Assembly (NCBI GenBank): GCA_944326225.1
Contig: CALVDI010000017.1
Coordinates: 1-42,146 of the forward strand
DNA length: 42,146 nt
From: an uncultured Bacteroidales bacterium
GTDB lineage: Bacteria > Bacteroidota > Bacteroidia > Bacteroidales > UBA932
Reading direction: 5' to 3'
A program made the position numbers and the translations under genes. Shown here one piece after another: positions 8,736 through 17,311 of the stretch. The first letter of the stretch is position 1. Each line of letters opens with the position of its first letter. Below the pieces are notes generated by a model. That model made no database searches, had not been told where the DNA came from, and saw nothing but the letters and a program-made list of their open reading frames with translations.

Positions 8736-8897
8736 TAATAAATTTACAGCAACTTTATAGTCTCTGCCGACATAATGTCTCCAATCATTCGTTTCATCTT
8801 AAATGTTCTAAAGTTTCGGAAGTTCTAAAAATTCATTCAGAGTCAGCTGACAACCAGAACCCAATTAAGGTTGCGCTGACAATCTTAAGGGACAAGA
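8736..8897 (-). other. Intergenic gap with in-frame, stop-interrupted coding-like sequence
   Basis: Continuing the frame of the 133-residue ORF upstream gives coding-like text broken by TAA (8799-8801), TAG (8808-8810) and another TAA further up. Readable pieces include LTLNEFLELPKL and NDWRHYVGRDYKVAVNLL. Two of the stops could arise by one base change from Glu codons. I see no clear promoter here. The call as a remnant is tentative, because short open pieces arise by chance in A+T-rich DNA. Confidence 0.25.
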
Positions 8898-9101
8898 CTA
8901 ACTGCATTGACTTATCAACCAGAAGACTCCCAGAAGAAACAGCATCATCAATGGAAGTCCAAGACATCCATACTGGTGCAAATCACTAAAAAGATCATCT
9001 TTAAATTTTTTATGACAATATGGACAGGTTCTTGCAGACGATGGTATTTCCATACCACATTCAGGACAGGTCTTCTTGTCATTTCCCCAAAGTAAACCCA
9101 T
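8898..9101 (-). CDS. Small zinc-ribbon membrane protein
   Basis: This 67-residue protein has a compact zinc ribbon with Cys12, Cys15, Cys26 and Cys29 (TCPECGMEI and TCPYCHKKF), followed by one hydrophobic helix at about 47-64. The topology suggests a cytoplasmic ribbon anchored in the inner membrane. It is the last clear gene of the minus-strand cluster, 47 bases after the large lipoprotein gene. A second zinc-ribbon/TM protein is encoded at 19136-19849 in the same cluster, so the module is used twice. Zinc-ribbon/TM proteins are common and diverse, and no specific function can be assigned. Confidence 0.78.
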   Translation of the reverse strand: MGLLWGNDKKTCPECGMEIPSSARTCPYCHKKFKDDLFSDLHQYGCLGLPLMMLFLLGVFWLISQCS

Positions 9102-9148
9102 AATACAATAAATCTATTGATGCTAAACAATTATACCCAGTTCATACT

Positions 9149-11728
9149 TTATAAACCTATATTGGTGTAGGTTAATACTTTCCCGTAGGCCGTGCCGTTT
9201 GAATTCCGGACATAAGCACGGACGTAGATTGTCCGTCCTTCAGGTATGCCGGTCACAACACTGGCGAAAAGAGTCCCCTCACTGGTCTGCGCCTTTACCG
9301 TCGCGACTCCCGGTGTATTGATTTCAGGTAACGGATCTTCAAAGCTTACTGCAAAACCGGATTCTGTATATGCCGGATTCCCTTGCCATTCGATGATGCC
9401 GTTGAGCTGCGCCCGCGATGGGTCGCCACTGTCTCCGACAATAGAGTATGTCGTCACTTCCGGGAGTGAATAGCTCAAAAAATAATCGGTCTCGCCGTAG
9501 ACAGGCTCACCTCCCTGAATCAGATAGGGACGGAAGCCACATACTATGTTACCGTTAACCCCGGTCAGACGTAGAGAATAGCTGCCCGTGCCGTCCGTTC
9601 CTGACACTACCGGTGTTCGTTTGTCAAGAAGCGTCGGCTGAAGTTCCGGCCCTCCGGCCTCATACCACTCCATCGCGTCCACAGCAATATACACAAAACC
9701 TTTCTCGGTATACTTAGGATATCCCTGGCTTACAACTCCGGCATTGAGCTGAACCGTTCCGAGACCCTGGTTGGAACTTCCATAATTCGTGACACTCGCG
9801 GACTCCCACACTGTGGTGAAATTCACCGTATTACCGTATATCACCTCACCGTCCTGCACGGCGTATGCCCTCACATAGTACGTAGTCTGACGTTCCAGGC
9901 CGCTTAGGAGACTGGAATATTCTCCGGCAACGGCAGCTCCGGCCACAGGAGTCCTGCTGTCGTTTATATCCGGAGAGACATCCGGGTACGCGCTGTAACA
10001 GAAGCCACGCTCGGTATACGACGGATGTCCGACAGAGGCAATATATGCATTGACCCTTGCGTAGTCCACATCAATCTCCGACGGCTCCGAGGTACTTATC
10101 ACAGTGCGGCTGGATGATGTGATGAATGAGACCGTCTCCCCATATGAGGCCTTGCCGTTCTGAACGGCATAGGCCCGGACATAATATGCCGTCCCCGGAG
10201 TCAGGCCGTCAATGTCATATGTGAATCTGCCTATTCCTCCGCCATTGACCGTGACAGTGTTGTCTGACATATCAGGAGACATATCAGAAGACATGCCGTA
10301 GCAGAAGCCTTTCTCAGTATAAGGCGGCTCACCCTCGTTGAGAATGTTCCCGTTGAAAGTTGCCGAGTAAAAACTTATGCCGCTTACATCCGATGTACTT
10401 ACTGAGACCTCTTCAAATACCGTTGTGAACTGTTTCGTCTCTCCATACACTATATTCTCATTCTGTATTGCGTATGCCCGGACGTAATACGTTGTATTGA
10501 GTTCCAGACCATCAACCTCGTAGGAGTAAGAGCCTATGCCAGTACCGTCAACAATAACTGCATTGTCCGTTATCTCCGGCGCACTTGCCTTGCTGTAACA
10601 GAAACCTTTCTCAGTATAAGGAGGCTCACCTTCTTCTATGATAATCCCATTAAATGTAGCAGACATCGCACCTATATTGCTGACATTCGATGTTGAAACC
10701 AACACACTGTTGAACACGGTGGTAAATCTGACTGCATCTCCGTACACCGGGCGTCCGTTCTGTATTGCATATGCCCGAACATAATAATCCTTACCTGTTT
10801 CAAGACCTTCTATATTATAAGAGAAATCCCCCTCTCCTGAACCACTGGTCTGAAGTCTGGAATCCATTATTGTCGGCATGGGATTATTATTCCCGGAATA
10901 ACAAAAACCGCGCTCAGTATATTTAGGATCACCCTCCTCTGCTATTCTTCCGTTAAGAATTGCAGATGTGGATGTAATTCCACTTACAGCAATTGTCGCA
11001 ACTTCTGTAATGCGATCAGCTGAAGTAAAACTAACATCATTACCGTAAGCCGTTCCTAATTTGTTCACGGCATAAGCACGGACATAATATGTAGTATGCG
11101 GCTTTATACTTACAGATTGTGAGAATATCTCTTCATCATTGACAAGTGCCTTATAAGAAGTCACGCCTGTATCTCCAATAAAGGGGCACTCGGTTTCACT
11201 GATGACAAAACCTCTTTCAGTATATTCAGGGTAGCCTGGATCAATGATTTCCCCTTGAAGTACCACTTTATCCGAAGATATATCCAACGGTTCCAGTGTA
11301 TTCAGTAAAGGAAGTGTCTCCTCAAGAGGTTTTATATAACCCAATGCGGAAATCTTAATATCCGACGACTTGTCCAAATCTGTTGTCAATATTTCTAAAA
11401 AAGTAGAGTTATATCCCGGATTCAATTTCCCCCTGTCAATTTCAACTGTTATACTCTCACTTTTATTACTCTCCAGCAGGCCGTCCTTTATACCGACATC
11501 AGTTATCCATGGAGATGAATATCTCAACTGCCATTCAAGAGTTCTCAGGCTACTGTTCACGATATTGAATGACATTGAGTTCTCCTCCATATCATCTCCG
11601 AAATAAAGCGAGTCCCTGTCAGCGGTTATTTCAATAAAAAGCTGATCAAGCAACGGATTATTCTGTCCACCCTCTCCGCATGATACAGTCAGCAGAACAG
11701 CAAACAACAAAAGGAATTTAATCTTCAT
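9149..11728 (-). CDS. Large surface lipoprotein: BACON-like domain plus seven FN3-like modules
   Basis: This 859-residue protein starts with a lipoprotein signal peptide (lipid-modified Cys17 in TVSCGEGG). Residues about 30-130 form a BACON-like beta domain (LEWQLRYSSPWI ... ITVEIDRGKL). After that come seven tandem modules of roughly 90-110 residues. Each has a P-x-YTE[RK]GF block, a GxGxFSY-like block and a YYVRAYAxQNG..YG...FTT block, as in fibronectin-III-like beta sandwiches of Bacteroidetes lipoproteins. Export to the outer-membrane surface is inferred from lipidation; the acidic and Gly-rich residues after the Cys fit this. It is a paralogue of the 443-residue lipoprotein encoded at 13592-14923, which has three modules. 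Within the cluster it lies between two smaller membrane or lipoprotein genes. Ligand binding or surface-fibre formation is possible, but nothing specific is shown. Confidence 0.85.
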   Translation of the reverse strand: MKIKFLLLFAVLLTVSCGEGGQNNPLLDQLFIEITADRDSLYFGDDMEENSMSFNIVNSSLRTLEWQLRYSSPWITDVGIKDGLLESNKSESITVEIDRGKLNPGYNSTFLEILTTDLDKSSDIKISALGYIKPLEETLPLLNTLEPLDISSDKVVLQGEIIDPGYPEYTERGFVISETECPFIGDTGVTSYKALVNDEEIFSQSVSIKPHTTYYVRAYAVNKLGTAYGNDVSFTSADRITEVATIAVSGITSTSAILNGRIAEEGDPKYTERGFCYSGNNNPMPTIMDSRLQTSGSGEGDFSYNIEGLETGKDYYVRAYAIQNGRPVYGDAVRFTTVFNSVLVSTSNVSNIGAMSATFNGIIIEEGEPPYTEKGFCYSKASAPEITDNAVIVDGTGIGSYSYEVDGLELNTTYYVRAYAIQNENIVYGETKQFTTVFEEVSVSTSDVSGISFYSATFNGNILNEGEPPYTEKGFCYGMSSDMSPDMSDNTVTVNGGGIGRFTYDIDGLTPGTAYYVRAYAVQNGKASYGETVSFITSSSRTVISTSEPSEIDVDYARVNAYIASVGHPSYTERGFCYSAYPDVSPDINDSRTPVAGAAVAGEYSSLLSGLERQTTYYVRAYAVQDGEVIYGNTVNFTTVWESASVTNYGSSNQGLGTVQLNAGVVSQGYPKYTEKGFVYIAVDAMEWYEAGGPELQPTLLDKRTPVVSGTDGTGSYSLRLTGVNGNIVCGFRPYLIQGGEPVYGETDYFLSYSLPEVTTYSIVGDSGDPSRAQLNGIIEWQGNPAYTESGFAVSFEDPLPEINTPGVATVKAQTSEGTLFASVVTGIPEGRTIYVRAYVRNSNGTAYGKVLTYTNIGL
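9160..11310 (-). repeat. Seven tandem coding repeats (FN3-like modules)
   Basis: The coding sequence holds seven copies of a module of about 100 codons, recognisable by YTERGF or YTEKGF and YYVRAYA at regular spacing (the last two copies are more divergent: YTESGFAVS, and YVRAYVRNSNG at the end). Copies 2-5 share the GFCYS or GFCYG form and are the most alike. This suggests recent internal duplication and makes the array prone to copy-number change. Borders are approximate. Confidence 0.8.
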
Positions 11729-11740
11729 AGATTCCGGAAT

Positions 11741-12709
11741 TTACGGGCGTTCAACAAAATCTATCCTATAATCAGCGATACTGCCTAAAAATAAGCCTCC
11801 TATACGTTTCGAGCTATTACCGCTCACTATGATGCAGAATTTTTTCCACCCGTCCCTATATTCGTACTTTACCTGACCGCCTACGGCCAGAGGAGCATCG
11901 CACGAATTGGTAAACTCAACCTCATACTCACCGACCCAGCCGGTACGTCTGGCTGTAATGCAATTATCGTATAGGCCTGTTCTTACCAGATCTATTCTTT
12001 TGCTCTCAATCATATCCAGTTGCCAGTCGTCCCCGTCTCCGAGCCTATAATGCGCCTTAATGTCAGCCTCATATGCACCTCCGTCAGCCTGTAGTTTCAG
12101 ATGCATGTCGCAAACATAGATGCTTCCGCTGAAATCCTCATACGTCACATACGCTTCCTTTATTTGGCTACAGTCATCTGTTATCCAATACCAGTTGCTT
12201 CCTAAATAACCGTCTTTCATGCCCGAGATCTTTCTTCCGACCAAATCCTGTTTTATCTTATTCAAGTCAGGCTTTGGAGGAATAATAGTCAGTCTGAGAC
12301 TATCAATACACCGCAACAAAGGTATCATATCCGGACTGCCACTCCTGTTTGCCTCCTTATATACTTTAAACGCATACATAAATTCAGCATTCTTTTTCAT
12401 ATTGGTCAGGTACTTACCGCTTTTCTCATTGTAAAATTCCTGCGCGGCAAGGATTTTCTCAGCTTTCAGCTGCTCTGCATTATCCGATATTTCCTTAATC
12501 TTGCCGCTCACTTCTGCCCTGCTGGTGAAATCCAACGGGTTGAAATCCTCAATCAGTTTGGTATACTCCGACATACAGTACTCAGAAGATGCGTTTTCCG
12601 CATCAATATACAGCTGTGCGGCCTTCCGTCCGTCTGATTCAGGAGAGGAGCAGGATAAAGTGGCCGTTATTGCCGCAGCCCATGCAATAAATATTTTCTT
12701 ATTTTTCAT
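11741..12709 (-). CDS. Hypothetical lipoprotein
   Basis: This 322-residue protein has a lipoprotein signal peptide with Cys20 (TATLSCSSPES). Residues about 25-150 are mostly helical and charged, suggesting a coiled or helical-bundle part. The C-terminal half (about 165-322) looks beta-rich, with Trp and Tyr in spaced strands (for example GWVGEYEVEF). I recognise no family. Its start overlaps the end of the DUF805-Sel1 gene by 11 bases and its stop is 12 bases before the large BACON-like lipoprotein gene, so it is clearly part of the operon. Location at the periplasmic or outer face of an envelope membrane is inferred from the lipobox only. Confidence 0.75.
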   Translation of the reverse strand: MKNKKIFIAWAAAITATLSCSSPESDGRKAAQLYIDAENASSEYCMSEYTKLIEDFNPLDFTSRAEVSGKIKEISDNAEQLKAEKILAAQEFYNEKSGKYLTNMKKNAEFMYAFKVYKEANRSGSPDMIPLLRCIDSLRLTIIPPKPDLNKIKQDLVGRKISGMKDGYLGSNWYWITDDCSQIKEAYVTYEDFSGSIYVCDMHLKLQADGGAYEADIKAHYRLGDGDDWQLDMIESKRIDLVRTGLYDNCITARRTGWVGEYEVEFTNSCDAPLAVGGQVKYEYRDGWKKFCIIVSGNSSKRIGGLFLGSIADYRIDFVERP

Positions 12710-13580
12710 TGTTATACACTTTTCCTGGAATTAAACTAAGATTGCCCTTTGCCATCTCATTGCCTTTCATAGCGGCCTCAAACCACCATTGCGCGGCAAG
12801 GTCAGTATTCTGAGGCACACCCTGTCCGTTGTAATAACATGAGCCCAGATCATTCTGTGCCTGCGCAAATCCCTGTTCAGCCGCCCTTTGGAACCAGTAT
12901 ACAGCCTGAACAAAGTCCTGTGTAACCCCCTGTCCGTTATAATAACATACTCCCAGATTATATTGGGCCGCTACATCCTCCTTCTCTGCGGCACTACGGA
13001 AACACGACACAGCCCGCTCATAGTCTCTGCCATTATAATACACCGTGCCCATCGTGCTCTGAACGGAAGGGAGATTCCAATATAATACACCTGAGGCAGG
13101 TATAAATACAAACAATAAGAAAACAGCAGTTACTATCATGCCTTTTGTACCTTTTCTCACAATATCATCCGGCTCGTCGGAGGGTGTAGGGAAAGGACTC
13201 TTTCTGCATAAGAGTGCCAGCAACCATACCGGTCCGGCAATAGGTATGAGAACTATCCAGAAATATCCGCCGCTCTTTCCTGCATCATGCAGTCTCCTTA
13301 CTGCTGCGGCGATACCGCCAATAGTCAGCCATAAATACAGCAAGGAGTAGAACGCGGTAATGATATTACGCGTGGCACCTGCCTTTAAATCAGACACAAG
13401 CATAAAATATAAGCCGGCAATAATCAAGGAGAATGCTGCACATGACAATACACCCAACCAGTAACGGCGACGGCTCATCCTTCCCTTAAAATCAAAGGTA
13501 TCCTCAAAATACGTCTTAAAAAAGTAGTACTTGAAAGCCTCATTCGACGGAATGGTCTTCTTGTTGAATGAAATTTTCAT
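12699..13580 (-). CDS. DUF805 membrane domain fused to Sel1-like repeats
   Basis: The first 175 of 293 residues form a DUF805-like membrane domain. It has the FDFKGRMSRRRYWLG entry block (29-43), the signature RRLHDAGKSG (95-104) and four hydrophobic segments at about 43-62, 73-93, 107-124 and 148-167. The remaining part holds Sel1-type repeats (about 180-285), with CYYNGQGV, AVYWFQRAAEQGFAQAQNDL and similar blocks. Sel1 repeats form right-handed alpha solenoids that bind proteins, so the protein may be an inner-membrane anchor with a protein-docking tail. The gene sits 11 bases after the module lipoprotein gene and overlaps the next lipoprotein gene by 11 bases. The DUF805-Sel1 fusion links it to the Sel1-barrel protein encoded at 14933-16276. 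Confidence 0.85.
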   Translation of the reverse strand: MKISFNKKTIPSNEAFKYYFFKTYFEDTFDFKGRMSRRRYWLGVLSCAAFSLIIAGLYFMLVSDLKAGATRNIITAFYSLLYLWLTIGGIAAAVRRLHDAGKSGGYFWIVLIPIAGPVWLLALLCRKSPFPTPSDEPDDIVRKGTKGMIVTAVFLLFVFIPASGVLYWNLPSVQSTMGTVYYNGRDYERAVSCFRSAAEKEDVAAQYNLGVCYYNGQGVTQDFVQAVYWFQRAAEQGFAQAQNDLGSCYYNGQGVPQNTDLAAQWWFEAAMKGNEMAKGNLSLIPGKVYNNEK

Positions 13581-13591
13581 AAGTCTAAATA

Positions 13592-14923
13592 TTATTTTGT
13601 CATAAACATTACTGAATTTCCATATGATATCTTCCCTTCCTGGAAAACATACGCCCTTACATAGTAAGTTGATTGCTCTTCCAGATCTTCTACAAATCCC
13701 TCAAAGCCACCTGTTCCTGTCCCACCGACAGATATGGCATAATCTGTTATCGTTGGTTCCGAGACAGGACTTTTAGCATAACAGAAACCTCTTTCTGTAT
13801 AAGGAGGATTGCCAACCGAGACGACATATCCGCCAAGTCTTGCGGATGTTGTACCGATGTCACTGGAATACACTGGCAATGTAGACACAAGAGCCCGCTC
13901 GTATTCCGTAAAAAACGGTGCATCTTTTCCATATATCACTTCCCCGTTCTGAATAGCGTATGCACAAACATAGTAAGTTTCTCCTGGTATGAGTCCATGT
14001 ACTCTTGCTGAGAAATTTCCAGTACCTGTACCGCTGACAGCGACTCTATTGTCAGTAATTTCCGGCTGCTGATGTGTGGCATAACAAAATCCACGTTCAC
14101 TATATGGCGGGTCTCCCTCTTCAACAATAGTCCCGTTGAATGTTGCCTCTGACGGCATAATATCGCTCACCGCAAAAGTCATGACCACAGTAGGCAGTCC
14201 ATATGAAGTATAAAAAGAAACCACATTCCCATATGCTATGCCCAAATCATTAACAGCATATGCACGGACATAATAAGTTGTCATAGCTTCTGTAATAACA
14301 TAACAGGAGAAAGAAGGTTCATTATTTTTTTCAACTTGATAACAATCAACATTTGAGTCTCCAATGGAGGGAAAATTGTTTTCCAGACTTACAACAAAGC
14401 CGCGTTCAGAGTATTCCGGATTTCCTGCATCATTGATTATACCTTTAAGTATTGCAGAATATACATTGATATCTGAGGGTGGCAAAGTTGTCAGTGCAGG
14501 AATCCTTTCCCCTGTAACCCCGGTAGTTTTAAATGCTGTGACTTTGACTATCTCACATCCGCCTCCAGAGTAAATCCTGAGCATTGTCTCGTTTTCTCCA
14601 GGCTTTAAAGCACTTCTATCAAGTTCCAAAAATATCTCCTTTTGAGAGTATTGACTCAACGAGCCAGAACTTTCGGGCAATATACTTTCTTGAGGCAGCC
14701 AAGTACAGGAACTAATCACCCACCAGTCAAGCTGCTCTCTGCTTTTGTTTTGAATAAAAAAAGACACTACATCCTTGTCTTCCCCAAAACTTATTGAGTC
14801 TACATCCGTTGTCACATAAGTAGGAAGTGTATCAAATAACGGATTACGGCCACCACTGCCACCACAAGAGAAAAGCGACAGTGACATTGCGACAAATATG
14901 AATATAGAAAATCCCTTTTTCAT
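13592..14923 (-). CDS. Surface lipoprotein: BACON-like domain plus three FN3-like modules
   Basis: This is a shorter paralogue of the 859-residue lipoprotein encoded at 9149-11728. From the ATG at 14923 it has 443 residues and a lipoprotein signal peptide with Cys20 (SLFSCGGSGG). An earlier in-frame TTG at 14929 is not needed. The mature N-terminus (NPLFDTLPTYVTTDVDSISF) closely parallels the paralogue, followed by a BACON-like domain (LDWWVISSCTWL ... IFLELDRSAL). Three modules follow, each with Y[ST]ERGF and YYV[RC]AYA blocks. Gene spacing is 9 bases to the upstream barrel gene and 11 to the next gene. The pair probably arose by duplication within the operon followed by module gain or loss. 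Confidence 0.85.
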   Translation of the reverse strand: MKKGFSIFIFVAMSLSLFSCGGSGGRNPLFDTLPTYVTTDVDSISFGEDKDVVSFFIQNKSREQLDWWVISSCTWLPQESILPESSGSLSQYSQKEIFLELDRSALKPGENETMLRIYSGGGCEIVKVTAFKTTGVTGERIPALTTLPPSDINVYSAILKGIINDAGNPEYSERGFVVSLENNFPSIGDSNVDCYQVEKNNEPSFSCYVITEAMTTYYVRAYAVNDLGIAYGNVVSFYTSYGLPTVVMTFAVSDIMPSEATFNGTIVEEGDPPYSERGFCYATHQQPEITDNRVAVSGTGTGNFSARVHGLIPGETYYVCAYAIQNGEVIYGKDAPFFTEYERALVSTLPVYSSDIGTTSARLGGYVVSVGNPPYTERGFCYAKSPVSEPTITDYAISVGGTGTGGFEGFVEDLEEQSTYYVRAYVFQEGKISYGNSVMFMTK

Positions 14924-14932
14924 AATCAACAG

Positions 14933-16276
14933 CTACAATAGACCATTATACGAAATTGTTACGCCGAATGGTTTGTTCAACTTTGTCCCCAAAGAGTCAT
15001 TTCTAAAGATACTTGTCATCCCCCAGTCCCCACCTACCATTATCTGAAACCATTTCCATCTGAGTCCGGCACCAACTCCCCAAAGCATATTGAAACGCCT
15101 TAAATCCTCATTTAAGGAATACAGGCTGATCTTTTCTCCATTATCTGTCATATTATAGGCCAAAGAGAAGTCAAAACATGGACCAGTATAGAAAAAAACA
15201 CTAAGGTCTTCTACAATCTCATACCTGAATTGAAATCTTAATGGAAATGACAGGTTACATTCGAATATACTGATTATATTATATTCTGATAAAGAAAACT
15301 CAAAATACACTCCAGTCTGAAACCCCATACCATAACCGAATTCGGGCGCCCAGTACATACCGGCATTCCATGAAGATGAAAAAGACTTTTCTTTATCTTC
15401 TCCTACATAACACCAGGGATATTTACCATAAGAATCTTTCAACTGCTTTGAAGCATAGCCGACTGCAACGCCCAAAGGACGCGGATCTCCGATAGGCTCA
15501 AAATTGACATTACTGAAAATACTTCTTGATTTAAACTTGCGCGGTTGCGGTCTTGATACCGTTGCTGGTTGCCGTGCCAGTCTGTCCAATGCATATATTG
15601 CGGAAACCTGGTTCTGCGCAGCAGCCCTCCTATACCACACTTTGGCTTTTGTAAGATTGGATCTGATATCTCCTAAGCCTTTTTCGTACATGTATCCAAG
15701 ATAATACTGCGCAACGGGATGACCTTGTTCGGCTGCAATCTTAAACAGATTAAATGCTCTTAAATAATCATGTCCCTGTCCCTCTCCATCACCTTTATAA
15801 TAGTTCATTCCCCGCTTGAACAGTTCCTCAGGTGTCATTTTTTTATTCGGCGATTCTGGCAATTCTTCATCCACATACAGGATCAGCTTACCCTGAAAGA
15901 AGTCCTCAATCGCCATTTGAAAGTCATTATTTGCATGATAATTCGGATGACGGATAATCAATCTATATTTTCTTCCAAATCCTCCTCTCAATAGCGAATC
16001 CTCCAATGCAACAATAAAGCGTTCGTTATGTCCATCATATTTCGGTTTCCCGATCATCGGTTCTCCATGAGAGGAACTTATATCTATCTCAAGATCTGAA
16101 ATACCAGTATATATAAGCAAGTACAAACACCCTGGTTTACCGAATCCTGCCGGTATGCTCGAGTTGTCGTTCTTTCCAACTTCAATCTTCAATCTCCCCT
16201 TACTGCTTTGTGCATTCAGAATATTGGCACTGAACAGCAATATTAGGATTATTACAAAATATGCATATATGCGCAT
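14933..16276 (-). CDS. Sel1-repeat protein with putative outer-membrane beta-barrel
   Basis: This 447-residue protein has a signal peptide with likely cleavage after Ala22 (NILNA-QSS). Residues about 25-140 form a beta-rich domain. Residues 150-235 are Sel1-like repeats (AFNLFKIAAEQGHPVAQYYL and AKVWYRRAAAQN). Residues about 265-447 alternate hydrophobic and polar residues in strands with many aromatic residues (for example GMGFQTGVYFEFSLSEYN), as in small outer-membrane barrels of Bacteroidetes. The final residues are ITISYNGLL, without the usual terminal aromatic. I infer a periplasmic Sel1 segment attached to an outer-membrane barrel. The gene sits 21 bases after the NTF2-like gene and 9 before the next lipoprotein gene. 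It could bridge the outer membrane to the other Sel1 protein of the cluster. Confidence 0.75.
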   Translation of the reverse strand: MRIYAYFVIILILLFSANILNAQSSKGRLKIEVGKNDNSSIPAGFGKPGCLYLLIYTGISDLEIDISSSHGEPMIGKPKYDGHNERFIVALEDSLLRGGFGRKYRLIIRHPNYHANNDFQMAIEDFFQGKLILYVDEELPESPNKKMTPEELFKRGMNYYKGDGEGQGHDYLRAFNLFKIAAEQGHPVAQYYLGYMYEKGLGDIRSNLTKAKVWYRRAAAQNQVSAIYALDRLARQPATVSRPQPRKFKSRSIFSNVNFEPIGDPRPLGVAVGYASKQLKDSYGKYPWCYVGEDKEKSFSSSWNAGMYWAPEFGYGMGFQTGVYFEFSLSEYNIISIFECNLSFPLRFQFRYEIVEDLSVFFYTGPCFDFSLAYNMTDNGEKISLYSLNEDLRRFNMLWGVGAGLRWKWFQIMVGGDWGMTSIFRNDSLGTKLNKPFGVTISYNGLL

Positions 16277-16297
16277 CTCTTAGTCATTTTCTTAATA

Positions 16298-17302
16298 TTA
16301 TTGCCCAATCCAGTCAATATCATCCAGTGAATACAGTTCTCCCGGTTTGTATTTGACTTCATGTCCCTTATTGTCTACAGCAGCCTGCCATGTGCGTACC
16401 CATATTATGGGTTCCTTTTCATTTCTAAAATCAAACAGGAGAAACAGATACCCCTCATCACTGTAATTATCCGCCTTCCATTCCTGATACAGATTCACTC
16501 CATATAAATATGGATAATCTATATGCTGTGTTATTTCCAGTGTTGTAAGTTTTATATTAATCCATTTATTATTGTCAAATACTTTTTTGCGTAGATTCTC
16601 TATGTATTCTTCCTTAGTTTGGACCTTATAACCCACCTCCTGCAGTACTATGCCATCTGTTGTTACCCGTCTGAACACATTGCCTGTAATTATCAGTGCA
16701 TCGTCACTGTAAATTGCTTCGAGGTAATTTATATCCTTAGTATTATAAGCGGTTCTGAAATTGGCGATGACATTTTCTATTATTTGCTTTTGTGTCGCAT
16801 CAGCAACATCATCAGCATCAACCTTATTCATTATATTGGTGTACTGATGCATATCAGGTGCAATATTAACCCCTGTTATTTTACCGTTATGATTGAAATT
16901 AAAATAAAGTTGCTGATACTTATCGCCTTCCTCGCCTCTGACAAAACATACAGGAATATTCCTAACCTGATAACCGTCATATCTGTGCAGCACTCTTTCT
17001 GCCAATATTCCCGCCTTTGTACAGTAAAACCGGCTGTTGCCCCATAAGGAAAGCAATGTGTTTCTTGCCGAGTCGGTCAGGCTCTCTTTCGGAAATTCAA
17101 GAACACTGCTTCCATTATCGTAAGCACGATTGACTGCATTCAAAACAGCATTGATGTTGGTCTGCATTGTTGTCCTGAGGGCTGTTTCTGTAAAATCCCG
17201 TAAAACCACCTTCGTATTATGCTGCGAGTATGCGTTTGTAAAGTTCAAGAATACTATAAATACACAAACACTAAAAAAAAGTTTTCTACCTAAGTCTTCC
17301 AT
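16298..17302 (-). CDS. Exported protein with NTF2-like C-terminal half
   Basis: This 334-residue protein has a signal peptide (about 1-26, ending NAYS-Q). The N-terminal half (about 30-150) has a pattern often seen in Bacteroidetes proteins of unknown role (FTETALRTTMQTNINAVLNA). The C-terminal half (about 165-330) fits an NTF2/SnoaL-like fold: a helix with VIANFRTAYNTKDINYLEAIYSDDALI, then paired beta strands ending in FDFRNEKEPIIWVRTWQ. NTF2-like domains act as small-molecule pockets or as protein adaptors. No catalytic residues are evident. It is separated by 9 and 21 bases from its neighbours in the cluster. A periplasmic place is inferred from the signal peptide. Confidence 0.72.
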   Translation of the reverse strand: MEDLGRKLFFSVCVFIVFLNFTNAYSQHNTKVVLRDFTETALRTTMQTNINAVLNAVNRAYDNGSSVLEFPKESLTDSARNTLLSLWGNSRFYCTKAGILAERVLHRYDGYQVRNIPVCFVRGEEGDKYQQLYFNFNHNGKITGVNIAPDMHQYTNIMNKVDADDVADATQKQIIENVIANFRTAYNTKDINYLEAIYSDDALIITGNVFRRVTTDGIVLQEVGYKVQTKEEYIENLRKKVFDNNKWINIKLTTLEITQHIDYPYLYGVNLYQEWKADNYSDEGYLFLLFDFRNEKEPIIWVRTWQAAVDNKGHEVKYKPGELYSLDDIDWIGQ

Positions 17303-17311
17303 TGTAATAAT

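Noticed and set aside
9149..11728. Repeats in the lipoprotein gene as a CRISPR array
   Set aside because: The unit is about 300 bases and stays in frame as protein modules; no short direct repeats with spacers and no cas genes.
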